A DNA stretch of 20,768 bases. Source: Oppiella nova. Taxonomy: Eukaryota; Arthropoda; Arachnida; Sarcoptiformes; Oppiidae. The notes under the pieces are model-generated. The model did not search any database. It had not been told where the DNA came from and worked only from the letters and a program-made list of their open reading frames with translations. Of this stretch, positions 1 through 9,765 are shown in pieces. The position numbers and the translations under genes were made by a program. The stretch lies in assembly GCA_905397405.1 (NCBI GenBank), contig CAJPVJ010000751.1, positions 1 through 20,768 of the forward strand. Reading direction: 5' to 3'. Position 1 is the first letter of the stretch. Every line of letters begins with the position of its first letter.

Positions 1-534
1 TACATCAGAGGCGCACAGATATGACCGTTTGCGGCCAACTAGCGATGTATGCATTTGACTGTTTAATACAATATTTACAACACTACTATTTTATGAATCA
101 GGGATTATACATTAATATTAATATTAAATTTTCAAATTTATATTAATTTTATTACTCATAGCAAGGTATAACTTGTGATTAAATTATTTGTCAATGTTTT
201 TACTATATTTCCAAACAAAGAGATTAATAAATATTCACATTATTAATGAAAATTAATACATCAGAGGCGCACAGATATGACCGTTTGCGGCCAACTAGCG
301 ATGTATGCATTTGACTGTTTAATACAATATTTACAACACTACTATTTTATGAATCAGGGATTATACATTAATATTAATATTAACTTCAAATTTATATTAA
401 TATTAACTTTTCAAATTTATATTAATTTTATTACTCATAGCAAGGTATAACTTGTGATTAAATTATTTGTCAATGTTTTTACTATATTTCCAAACAAAGA
501 GATTAATAAATATTCACATTATTAATGAAAATTA
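1..534. repeat. Two-unit tandem repeat, 256 and 278 bp
   Basis: Unit 1 is 1-256 and unit 2 is 257-534; they are almost identical. Unit 2 is longer because a 23-bp AT-rich segment beginning cttcaaattta is duplicated inside it near 384-406. Each unit opens with a less AT-rich core of about 50 bp (1-49 and 257-305) bounded by the 6-bp inverted arms TACATC and GATGTA; the rest is AT-rich. No coding potential is visible. The window starts inside the array, so more copies may lie to the left. It could be a minisatellite or satellite unit, or a repeated regulatory block. Confidence 0.9.
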
Positions 535-975
535 TGTTTCCAACAAAATATGTTAGTCACTTTTAATTCATTAAATATAATACTAGTGTTGTGAATAGTT
601 AATAAGTTTATAGAACTAATATTATAAAACACTAATTTGGAGATTTTAAAAATTTTGGACGTCTCTGCTTTACATATAATATATTAATAATAAAATAATT
701 TTGTCATACCATTGAGACAGTATAAAGTCGCTAATCCGAGTTCAACGTAAGTCAACGTCTATATTAAATAAAGGTATAAAAAATAATAAAATAATTTTAA
801 AAATAATTTTTAATTAATTTATTCTAAGTTTTACAGTTTGTTATGCTTAACTTGTTTAAATTGTAATGCGAAAACAATTAAAAATAAAACATTAAAATTA
901 ATACATAATTATAAACCATAAAAATGAGCATGATGATAATTTACATAGATAATTTGTGTAACACTTAAATTCATT
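535..975. other. AT-rich intergenic stretch downstream of GR-1
   Basis: No open frame, RNA gene or long inverted repeat is seen. It is the 3' flank of GR-1 on the minus strand. An AATAAA hexamer overlaps the GR-1 stop codon at its right edge and is the likely polyadenylation signal. Confidence 0.6.
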
Positions 976-2433
976 TTATTTAACAAACTTATGAATGAGT
1001 ATATAATTCATGACAACCGCATAGACATAGAAAGCGAACTCAAGTGAAGACATACGGAATAAGTCGTGAATAGAGAACCCGATTAAGTGTTTGTCTAACC
1101 TCTCGATAAACACCAAAACCCTTAACCGATGTCTCAGTGAAAGGGTTTTGCAATTCATATGCGAATACAGAATATGAATGCTTTTATGGGCGGAACTACT
1201 GACTCGAGTGGACAGGTAGTTGACCACAAATACTACGCCAAACATTATAATGAATAGAAATCCCATTACAAATCGCACCATTAGTTTAGTTTCCTTTGCA
1301 AACGTTATATACAATAGTATTTCTATGGCAGGGGTTCCGAAATAGTAGACCACAAACAATATGTATTTGAAGTGTATGTTAAACTTATGGGTCATTATAG
1401 CAACAAGGTTATGCTGATTAATTGCTTGAATTAATAATGAATTAATTCTAAGTTTTATAGCAATACGAATGTCCCTGTTAATTTCGCCAAATTTATATTT
1501 TAGGTAATTACTCGCTGCGTATATAATAAAATATCCTATACAAATCATCCCGAACAATTGTGTCAACCATGCTGTGGTGCATACTGTCCAAAACGCCACA
1601 CCTAAAGTTAATAATAAAGGCATTTAATATTGTAATAATAAATATATAGTATAAATTTCTATGTTAAATAAATATAACAATGTTAATTGAAATTATTTAT
1701 AATAGTTAATTAAATTTGAAAATATAATATTTATGGAAAAATTATATGTATATTTGATTATGTAATAGAGGGCATCACTTATTATAAAAAGCCTACACCT
1801 GTATAGTGGCGCCAACTTTACGTCAAACATACCTAATAGAGTGAAACCAGAGTCGGGGTCCAAATAAGCCGTAACCGACGCCCAGAATATTACACCATTT
1901 GAGACAATAAATGTCAACCAAAATATTTGTCTCATTACATATTTGGCAAACAGATTGTGTTTTAACAAAAACTTTTGGTTGTTCCTTGCGTTTAAAGGGG
2001 GCGACACTTGACCTCGTTTTACATCCAGGACAAAATTACAAATATATAATTGACGCTTATTTTGAAGCCATTGGGCATTAGTGCCGATGAATAGTACGCA
2101 AAACGCCGCGACGCTCATCATTAGTGATGTAAGTCTCGGGTTACCCAACATGTAGTTTGCGTCGCATAATAGGGCTCTTATATAAGGTTTATTGATAATG
2201 ACTGATAGGGCATACCTGACCCCCACTAACACCAGTAACCCGCGGGCCAGTAGTTGTCGTGATTGATAGCGCGGTATATAATCGCCATTCGCGTAGTCCT
2301 CCAGAGTTACGGCTAATACGACATACCTATTGAGAAATGTGTCGAGAATTTCAAATGAATTAAAATCGTGAATATTATTGTCGACAAAATGTGTATAAAG
2401 TGTATGTCGTATATAATTAGTAATTGATTGCAT
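976..2433 (-). CDS. GR-1: gustatory-receptor-like seven-pass chemoreceptor, two exons
   Basis: Predicted ligand-gated chemoreceptor of the arthropod gustatory/odorant receptor superfamily, acting in the plasma membrane. Exon 1 is 2433-1833 and exon 2 is 1601-976. The 231-nt intron (1832-1602) has a strong donor (TTAG|GTATGT) and a T-rich acceptor (TAACTTTAG|GTGTGG). Both are phase 1, so the reading frame continues through a glycine codon. The spliced protein is 408 aa, the usual GR length. Hydrophobic spans lie near residues 62-80, 102-120, 167-188, 202-228, 278-301, 309-330 and 388-405. The C-terminus carries the family signature: IERL (366-369), IGFSIHDLF (374-382), then TM7. Without splicing, an in-frame TAA immediately precedes the first methionine codon of exon 2, so two separate genes are unlikely. 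It is only distantly similar to GR-2 to GR-6 and lacks their C-terminal introns. RING-1 lies directly upstream on the same strand. The ligand is unknown. Confidence 0.85.
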
Positions 2434-3150
2434 TATGAAGTAATTTCTACTTGAATATAATAATAAATATATATTTAATGTTTAACAGCGGTATAAAAAG
2501 GTGTTTATATCAATATTGTATACTGTACGACTGAAACTTTAAAACTTAAACTTTAAATAATCACCATGGCAATCTTATTGAGATAAATTAAAGCTTTTGA
2601 TATAATCAATACGTTATGTATTAATTGATCTGTTATTAATATATTGCGTGTATTTTGAGTTCATATTTTGATATTTATTTCTTAGGTATAAATATGTTAT
2701 CGACACGGGTATAAAATATTATATATTTATCTATGAAATACATTTTATAAATTAAATATATTTATATAATTTATAACAATTGTATTGATAAAAAATGTCC
2801 ATTAACATACGGATTATTTTTAAATAAATATACAGGATATCATTATTAATCTACACTTATTAGAAGTTTTATTATTATCCACTTAATAAATTAATAAATA
2901 AATTATTAGACACTTAATATTAATCTCTTAATAACCATGATAAATAGTTAACATTAAATAATTTTGTTTAATTATATTTAATTTTAATACAATTCTTATT
3001 TATCAATTTTGGTATAAATAATTACAATTGTTATAATTTAATTTAACTGTTTAAGATAATATAGAATAATAAAGTTAGGTTTTCAAATGAAAACAAATAC
3101 CAAGTGCATTATTTAACTATGCTTCAAATGTGATCAGTGACATTTAAGCC
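2434..3150. other. AT-rich spacer between the RING-1 remnant and GR-1
   Basis: This is the 5' flank of GR-1. It is very AT-rich and no open frame or structured RNA stands out. TTTTTATACC reads toward GR-1 about 60 bp before its ATG (2490-2500); similar strings lie upstream of RING-1 and RING-2. A promoter is expected here but cannot be placed. Confidence 0.5.
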
Positions 3151-3334
3151 TCAGTTAATTAAACGCTGAATTATTTCATCTACACTTCTAACACGGTATT
3201 CATTAAGATAAATGAACTGGCTCTCTAATTAATTCAATTGGCCAACATAAACATCGCCTAAACCATAATCATTCAGATCACCATGCGCAATGATATAGCA
3301 CGCTTGATACTATTTAATTTAGAAGTCCATTGAT
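3151..3334 (-). pseudogene. Decayed 3' end of RING-1
   Basis: Beyond the first stop of RING-1 the minus strand still encodes pieces that match the RING-2 C-terminus, but in shifting frames. One frame after the stop gives LNQWTSKLNSIKR, parallel to LDYWREQVENVTH in RING-2. From 3300 another frame gives GDVYVGQLN, parallel to GDIGCFYVQQ, interrupted by TAA at 3231-3229. The same frame then continues as FIYLNEYRVRSVDEII to a final stop at 3151. At least two frame changes and one stop separate this from an intact reading frame, so RING-1 has lost about 65 C-terminal residues relative to RING-2. Confidence 0.7.
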
Positions 3335-5737
3335 TTAGCCTATAATAACCCATTTGCCCCTGTGTATCGGTGCTGTCGTATTTAGTATAATACGATATTG
3401 TCCGATTAAATGATCTAGCTCGTTGAATTTACTTAGTAGTCCCAGCCTTACGTTATCATTAGCCACTATAAATGACCGGCGAAATTGACCATTTAAAATA
3501 TTGTGATAGGGTAGGGTATTTTGATCGTTTTTGCTTGTTAATATAAATTGAAAATAGGTTATGATCAAATAAATTATAATATTGCATTAAGTTCATTTAC
3601 TTTGTTTTAATTAAATTTATTAATTGCCTTTCGCGATCCCGGTGCATTTGGGTTAACCATTCATTAGCGCGTTTAAGTTGTTCATTAGAGGTGTTTGCGG
3701 CCATTAATTTGCGTTCAGTTTCCCGTAAATTGTTCGCAAGTTTTTGCATTTGATCGTGAAATAGATGCCGAGTTTCCCGGACCTCCCGTTCCCGAGATTC
3801 AAGTTTAGTGCCGACATCAATGAGCTGCTCGCGTAGGGTTTCCGTGATTACGCGGTACTCCTAAATTATTTTAAAGCGAACATGTTTAAAATATGTATAT
3901 TGCACAATATTATTTTATCTAATTAACTAATTAATTATATAAGATTATATTATATTTAAATGTTAAATGTTATATTACAGTGCTGGGCGCCAGAGACAGT
4001 ACTAGTTTAATTTTGGAGCCAGTACACTCAAACCTTTGTTAGAAATGAATTACATCTAAAATTTTAATAGATTAATTAATTGATTAGTATGCTATAAAGT
4101 AATTTTCACGTATAAATCTTTACATATTAGTGATATGAGCTGGAGACAATCATAGTAACGTTAGATATTTTTATTAATACTTTAAAATCCAGTAATATTT
4201 GAACCTGATAAGTCATAGTACTACTCGTTTAGCTTAAACCTATGTATATTTTATGAATAATTGACTTTTGGATAAAATTAATAATTAGATATAATAAATA
4301 TAAAAAAGCTAACGTTACTATGATTGTCCCCAGCTCATATAAACAAGTTTGACACATTGAACTGTCAAATATAATAATGTTCCAATGCTAGGGCTCAAAG
4401 GTTAATCAGGGATTACTTTTGGTCGGAGAAGCAATATTTACAGATTTTTACGTGAAAATTACTTTATAGCACACTAATCACTTATTTAATCTATTAAAAT
4501 TTTAGATGTAATTCACTGTTAACAAAGGTTTGAGTGTACTAGCTCCAAAATTAAACTAGTACTGTCTCTGACGCCCAGCACTTACATTAGACTCCAAAGT
4601 TAGACCAATTTATGAAACCAGCCGGGCCCAAACCCTTAGTGTTCTTCAAACGGGAAGTCCGTCCCGGCCCGGCCTCTATGCCGGGAAATCCGGAAAACCC
4701 CTTAAAATATAAACCTATATAAAATTGCGGCAAGTTTTACGTTAAATGAACTTTTATTGCTTTAAACATTAAACCAACAGTCATATATTGTTTTAAGGTT
4801 TACAAAAACCGTAATTAGATCTAATATAAATAATTTATCGACATTTTGGGGGTCGTGTAAAGAGGAAAAAGAAAAATATTAGGCTTTTCTAAGGGTTTGG
4901 GCTTTTTTAAGGGTTTTGATTTCTACAACGGGAAACCCTTTCCGGGCCCTTAATATTCAAACCCGTTCCCGTCCGAATTCCTTAAGGGTCGGACAAGGGT
5001 TTTTGTTGGACAAGGGTTCCCAATTTCCTATTCTAATATACATTATTACCTATAATTTATAACCCTACTTGCAAATCATTCATTTGTGTAGTGCACTGCT
5101 CATTGACACGTTGATATTCAGTAACATTTAAATATAAGCCAGGTTGAATACGTGTATGCTCAATTTCTGTACCTGTAGCCAGGGTACAGATATGTGAAGC
5201 CATAGCTACCGGTGACCCCTTATGACCGCAATTATTAACACAGGAAATGATGTAATTAAGGGACAGTTGTGTGAAATGTTTATTTATAGGCTTAAGGCTA
5301 TCCAAATGGTACTCATTGCCGCACCTCATGGGACAGTCCACGCAGTCTGACTGCCTGTCCAGCATATACTGACCTAAGCACTGGTAGCATAGAAAATGGT
5401 GGACCCCTGTACCATAATCTTCATTGTAATTGTAAGGTATGTCCCGTTCGTGAGCACCGGTACATCGCATAGGATTAACAGCCGGTGCGTGACATAAGGA
5501 ACAATCAATAGGGGTATGGCCTCTATCGGGCGCCGGTGTTATGCAGTTTTGGTGGTCAGTAAGGGGTTGATAAGTAGTGGCACCGGTAGTACGCGGATAA
5601 TCGCTAGCCTTAGATTTCTGATAAACAGTATCATTGGTTATATTTACATCCCTTTCCTGTTGGATCACATAGTCTTCAATGAAAGGGTTGGTTGGGTATG
5701 GATGGGCTCGGATGCGAACCTCCAATTCTTCAGCCAT
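3335..5737 (-). CDS. RING-1: RING plus TRAF-type zinc-finger protein with coiled coil, three exons, 3'-truncated
   Basis: Probable RING-type E3 ubiquitin ligase of TRAF/SIAH-like layout. Exon 1 is 5737-5069, exon 2 is 3860-3601 and exon 3 is 3533-3335, giving 375 aa. Exon 1 holds RING-like ligands C79, C82, C92, H96, H114, C117, C120, C132 and C135, then a TRAF-type finger (C166, C170, H182, C184). Exon 2 is rich in E, R, K, Q and L and reads as a coiled coil. Its LMAANTS string matches LMAANTS in RING-2, which shows it belongs here. Exon 3 starts the C-terminal region but stops early. Phases agree: intron 1 (5068-3861) is phase 0 and intron 2 (3600-3534) is phase 2, the latter shared with RING-2. 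The intron 1 donor (CAA|GTAGGG) is modest. Intron 1 carries a transposon. The 189 N-terminal residues align with RING-2 without gaps at roughly 60% identity. The gene may be functional but shortened, or a young pseudogene. Confidence 0.72.
3978..4582. mobile_element. 605-bp inverted-repeat (MITE-like) element with TA flanks
   Basis: The left end CAGTGCTGGGCGCCAGAGAC matches the reverse complement of the right end, AGTGCTGGGCGTCAGAGAC. The match continues with few changes for about 150 bp (3978-4128 against 4432-4582). TA dinucleotides flank both sides (3976-3977, 4583-4584), as expected for Tc1/mariner-type insertion. The right end seems to lack the first C. A second nested inverted repeat lies inside (about 4133-4166 against 4308-4340). 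No transposase is encoded, so it is non-autonomous. It sits in intron 1 of RING-1. Confidence 0.85.
4600..5040. repeat. GC-rich patches with a 14-bp inverted repeat inside RING-1 intron 1
   Basis: Two patches richer in G and C than the surroundings (about 4615-4700 and 4885-5020) contain repeated GGGCCC, CCGGG and AAACCCTT strings. GCCCAAACCCTTAG at 4626-4639 is the exact inverse of 4889-4902. No open frame is seen. It looks like a degraded repeat, possibly the remains of another transposon, but no family can be named. Confidence 0.45.
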
Positions 5738-5912
5738 ACGAATATCCTAAATGGTACTTGGTATAAATCAATTTAAATAAATAATCAATTTATTACTTGC
5801 ATAGTGACTATAATAAATATAATTTAGTGTCCAATAATTATTATGAAATATACATCATACGAGTAATTTGACTTTTATCTAATCATTATTAGATCAAGGT
5901 AAAAGTCCACTA
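5738..5912. other. 5' flank of RING-1
   Basis: TTTATACC lies about 25-30 bp upstream of the RING-1 ATG on the minus strand. Positions 5830-5912 are related to the 3' flank of GR-5 (about 16896-16950, inverted). A small hairpin occupies about 5870-5908, with arms GACTTTTA and TAAAAGTC. Confidence 0.5.
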
Positions 5913-6687
5913 CAGAGATTGATCGATGACCACTTTGGGCGATTTCAAAGTGCTATAAAATTTTTATTAGTTATTAAAATCAATCTCTGATTCGTTATAT
6001 TGATTCATTATTTATCTATGTATTAACTTATGGTATCTAATTATATGGGTAAAATGATCTTGATAGTAATTTTCTTAATTAACTAGAATGCTTCAATTTA
6101 AAACCTTTTAGGTCAGTAAAATCAATTATCAGAGATTATAAATTTTATTTTTAAAAATAAAAAATAAAAACTTATATAATCCATACAAAACACTTAATTT
6201 TACAATATAATCAAAATATTAAATAACTAAGACTTTTATTCACATTATAATTTATGAATAATATTATGCCATAAATGAGTTTTTTAACATTTTAGAGCTT
6301 AAAAAAATCTGAATTTCTATTAAGCTTAAAATTTTAATTAATAAATGATTTTGATCATTCTATTCTTAATTAATTTATAAGTAGTAAGTCTAATAACTCG
6401 ATTTAAACATTTAATAAAATTAGTTTTAAATAATTCAGTAAATTTCATGTTGTTTATTTATAACATTTTATAATGGGTTTCAATGGGCTAAAAAGGTCTG
6501 AAATGGAAGGACTCTAGTTAATTAAGAAAATTACTATCAAGATCATTTTACCCATATAATTTGATACTATAAATTAATACATAGATAAATAATGAATCAA
6601 TCTAAAGAATCAGAGATTGATTTTAATAACTAATAAAAATTTTATAGCCCTTTGAAATCTCCCAAAGTGGTCATCGATCAGTCTCTG
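5913..6687. mobile_element. 775-bp fold-back transposon with ~199-bp terminal inverted repeats
   Basis: The left arm (5913-6111) and right arm (6489-6687) are long near-perfect inverted repeats beginning CAGAGA(T/C)TGATCGATGACC. TA flanks both ends (5911-5912, 6688-6689). The 377-bp interior is AT-rich without coding potential. The equivalent 3' flank of GR-5 runs across this point without the element (near 16893-16896), which supports a transposition event. Termini and TA flanks fit the Tc1/mariner group, but this is not proven. Confidence 0.88.
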
Positions 6688-6881
6688 TATATTGCTTACA
6701 TTTCAAAAAAGTTTTATTTAAAAAGGCAATTCAAACTGATTATGAATATATTATAACATTTTTATAATAACTATTATAATATTTTTACTATTATATATAA
6801 TTATTTATAAACATTACATTTAATTAACTAGCGACATTTTAGTTTATTTGTATCATAATTATATTACAAATATAGTATTTA

Positions 6882-8229
6882 TTATAATTCAATACCGGCT
6901 CTATGATGATACTTCAATAATTTAATATAAAATAGACCAATGGTGCATATGATCTATAACATAATATAAATTATACATATTAACTAAACTAACAAGGCAA
7001 ATTAAAATTACCTTAAATCCCTGGAATCTATTAATACGAAACAGTTTCCAACAATAAAAACCATCCCTTTTCTGACCCAACCTTTCCATCAGTGATAATA
7101 ACTATTGGTTTAAAAATTATATTCATTTAAAATGTAATTAATTAATTTATCGTGTTAATACCTTTATTTTAATATTTAATTTAAATCTTTGATCACGAGG
7201 TGTTAAAAATGAGTTTAATATTTTATATGAATTAATTGATTGTCTATTAAGTATGGCTGAAAAGTGTATAATAAATAACAAGGTTAACACAAATCCAATA
7301 AATTGGGCAAAAATAATTAATTTAATTATTATGAATATTTTAGCAAATATTGATAAAAATAATAAAAATATTAAATGCAAAACAACTAATATCCAATAAA
7401 TGCCCAAGTACCTAGACCAATAAATAGTATTATAATCATTTATTTCCAGAAATATATCATTGAATATATGAATAATTTTCTGTAGTTTAATATTTGGTCT
7501 GAATTTATCAATATTATTAAAATTATAAGTAGCTGATTTAAGTTTTAATGTCAAATAATATGTTATTATAGCGTAATATGTTAAGTGAGTAATCGTAATG
7601 GCACATAGGTAATAACCGTAATATATACATAGTAAAATATGTGGTAATACGCATATAAGTAAATACACTGAAGTTATTTTAAACAGAAATGTTAATGATA
7701 CTATTATTAAAATCAATAGGGAATTACATTTTAACAAATATTCAGTAATTGTAATACATTTTCGTGAAAATATGATTAATTTATAAGTGATATGTTTGTC
7801 TTGAATACCAATACTAATGGGTGTTATTAAACCCGAAAGCATCCAAAATACACACAAATCCCGCGGTTTTACACCTTTCCAGTAGTTATAGTAATTCAAT
7901 AATTGTATCAACAACATAATCAATCCACTGATTATACATAATATAGACATCTGAACCCTTATACCCATGAAAAAAGATATATCTCCATAGATAGTATAAA
8001 ATGTTAAATCTTGTGTAGGAATTAGTATTAAAAATATTTGCTTTAAAAACATTATAAGAATTAATATAAATGCAAGAATCGGGCTATAAATAAGTGAACG
8101 GTTTGTGGCATTGAATGGCTTATAGAGTGAGAGACCAATACTGTAGAGATGAGTACCGGCCCTCCCGATCACCAATGACCCTGGTAACACTTCATCGCAT
8201 TTAATCAAGATATTAGGTTGGACTTTCAT
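6882..8229 (-). CDS. GR-2: gustatory-receptor-like chemoreceptor, three exons
   Basis: Exons are 8229-7162 (356 codons), 7101-7012 (30 codons) and 6953-6882 (23 codons and stop), giving 409 aa. Both introns, 60 and 58 nt, are phase 0 (AAG|GTATTA..CCAATAG and AAG|GTAATT..GTTATAG). Exon 1 alone reads to a stop at 7147 and would lack TM7. The added exons encode MERLGQKRDGFYCWKLFRI and then IICTIGLFYIKLLKY. These align with IERLDKHLIGFSIHDLFRM and TM7 of GR-1. Hydrophobic spans: 49-71, 86-113, 128-142, 168-184, 186-227 (long enough for two passes), 277-294, 297-322 and about 386-402. The start at MKVQ is chosen because GR-4 has an in-frame stop shortly upstream of it; here an in-frame ATG at 8313 would add 28 residues. 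AATAAA follows the stop. The 3' half of exon 1 through exon 2 is identical to GR-6. Confidence 0.85.
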
Positions 8230-8340
8230 TGTTTCTGAAATAATATACTGTATTATAAATTTATATTCTGTATGTACGACTGAAAATACAAAACTATATT
8301 TAGTATTTATCACATTTATAAAAACATCGTAATTATAATG

Positions 8341-8500
8341 AAAATCGATACATTGTTACACATTAAACTATATTAGTGCAAAAATTATATATATATTATT
8401 GTAGATGTTTATCGCATAAAAACAATTAATTTAATTAATTATTAATAGTTTTATTCTCATACAAAACATATGATACGTTATAATTGATATTATCAACATA
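8341..8500 (-). promoter_or_regulatory. Conserved upstream block of GR-2
   Basis: This stretch, 110-270 bp before the start codon, is shared with the 5' flanks of GR-3, GR-4 and GR-6. The best-kept core reads TGCGATAAACATCTAC toward the gene (about 8402-8417). An ATCGAT motif and the stretch around TGAGAATAAAACTATT are also shared. The copies are recent duplicates, so conservation suggests regulation but does not prove it. Confidence 0.4.
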
Positions 8501-8524
8501 AAAATTATTATAATTATAGTTATA

Positions 8525-8727
8525 TCTGAGTCAATATATCGGATGAAACCTGACTTCTCCGCATCTTTAAGCTTTTTTTTGCTTACAACTAAATATTAAT
8601 ATCTTTTAACTTAAACTCATAGACTTTATACACTAAAGATTTTGATATTTAGTCGTAAGCATAAAATGCTTGCAAGAAGCGAAAAATAAACCGATATGTC
8701 AGGTATCATCCGTTATATTTACTCAGA
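8525..8727. mobile_element. 203-bp MITE upstream of GR-2
   Basis: Inverted ends TCTGAGTCAATATATCGGATG and its near-complement (8707-8727) are flanked by TA (8523-8524 and 8728-8729). A further inverted pair lies inside (GCTTACAACTAAATATT against AATATTTAGTCGTAAGC-like sequence), so most of it can fold into one hairpin. The corresponding positions upstream of GR-3, GR-4 and GR-6 lack it, so it inserted after the duplications. Confidence 0.82.
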
Positions 8728-8759
8728 TATTTTGTAATGAAATATAAATTATTTTTAAA

Positions 8760-8820
8760 TTAAATAGATTTTTCAACAATAGTAATCTCATTTTCTATCA
8801 TTACTTTCAATCCACTTATA
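8760..8820 (-). pseudogene. Remnant of the 3' end of a RING/TRAF gene upstream of GR-2
   Basis: On the minus strand this reads SGLKVMIENEITIVEKSI followed by TAA (8762-8760). RING-2 ends SGLKVMIENDIAISKTFI. The remnant stands in the same order and strand relative to GR-2 as RING-2 does to GR-4. Similarity fades just upstream, where small insertions begin. Confidence 0.75.
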
Positions 8821-8829
8821 TTATTCAAA

Positions 8830-8869
8830 ATTATATTAGGGATTGACTTTTATCAATCCCATTATATTA
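8830..8869. mobile_element. 22-bp hairpin between 9-bp direct repeats
   Basis: ATTATATTA occurs at 8830-8838 and again at 8861-8869. Between them lies GGGATTGA, a 6-nt loop and TCAATCCC (8839-8860). The pattern matches a 9-bp target duplication around the bare ends of a transposon beginning GGGA, like the larger element at 8995. It may be an internally deleted copy or an excision footprint. Confidence 0.5.
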
Positions 8870-8994
8870 TACATAGTATTAATAATAAAAATAAACTGTT
8901 ATAATAACATTAATAATGCATAATTTCAATGTAAAATTTTTAAATATTTATTTATAGTATTAATCAAAAATATTATAATTTATGACTAAACTGA

Positions 8995-9618
8995 GGGAGA
9001 GACTGAATTGTCGGTTGTTGGTGTCGGTAGACGACATTTTATTGTGTCGGTTGTGGTCAATAAGGGCTTAAGTCAGTTAAAAATGCTAAAAATGACCATT
9101 GAATGCAAGAACGTTAAAAACTGATCCGTGCTATGTTACAATGTCCAATTGTGGTCAGTTTCATCAATAGTAACATTTTCTTATACAATTTATCTATTAT
9201 ATGTTGCACTACATTAGTATAGTAATCAGTATTGGTCAGTTGAGGTCATAACTAGAAACTAACTTTCCTTAAATTCATATAGCAGTATTTTTATTGTATA
9301 ATTTTGGTAAAGTGACCACAACTGACCAACCGATGACCAACTGACCAATACTGATTTTTATATTAATGTATTAAAGGTGGCACATATTATAGATAAATTT
9401 TATGATAAAATGCTAATATTGACCAAACTGACCACAACTGGACATTGTAACATAGCATTGGTCAGTTTTAACGTTCTTGTATACAATGGTAATTTATATG
9501 ACCTTAATCACTAAATAACAATTAATCACATGTAACTGACTTAAGCCCTTATTGACCGACAACCGACACAATAAAATGTCGTCTACCGACACCGACAACC
9601 GACAATTCAGTCCCTCCC
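8995..9618. mobile_element. 624-bp near-complete palindrome with 9-bp target duplication (Mutator-like MITE)
   Basis: Ends GGGAGAGACTGAATTGTCGG and, inverted, GGGAGGGACTGAATTGTCGG are flanked by identical 9-bp copies of CTAAACTGA (8986-8994 and 9619-9627). The two arms remain complementary for most of their length, meeting near 9300, and are full of short GGTCAGTT/AACTGACC repeats. No transposase is present. A 9-bp duplication and long inverted repeats point to the Mutator-like group; the assignment is inference. Confidence 0.88.
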
Positions 9619-9765
9619 CTAAACTGATATATCATAAGTTTGTGTATTAAGTTAACCCTGTTGTCATTAATAGAGATTTATCCTCATCGGCACCACAGAG
9701 TGAATGGAAAGCCTTTTTGGACTAACTTCACACGTTATTAGGATTACACAGATAAGAAATCATAG

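Noticed and set aside
1-534. CRISPR-like array
   Set aside because: Only two units of more than 250 bp without spacers, in a eukaryotic gene context.
976-1623. Separate 215-residue membrane protein
   Set aside because: A stop codon lies directly before its first ATG and a strong acceptor lies just inside. The phase matches the upstream 246-codon frame, and the joined length is typical for a GR.
5516-5776. Plus-strand open frame of 86 codons
   Set aside because: Antisense to RING-1 exon 1, whose zinc-finger cysteines and paralogue on the other strand are clear.
6922-7101. Reading GR-2 exon 2 straight on to a TAA at 6922 (59 residues), without the second intron
   Set aside because: GR-3 differs completely over the putative intron but keeps the 72-nt exon 3 with silent changes, and the spliced form yields a normal TM7.
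8230-8313. Extended N-terminus of GR-2 from an upstream ATG
   Set aside because: GR-4 has an in-frame stop just upstream of MKVQ, and GR-3 lacks the extension. Sharing with GR-6 is explained by recent duplication. It is not excluded.
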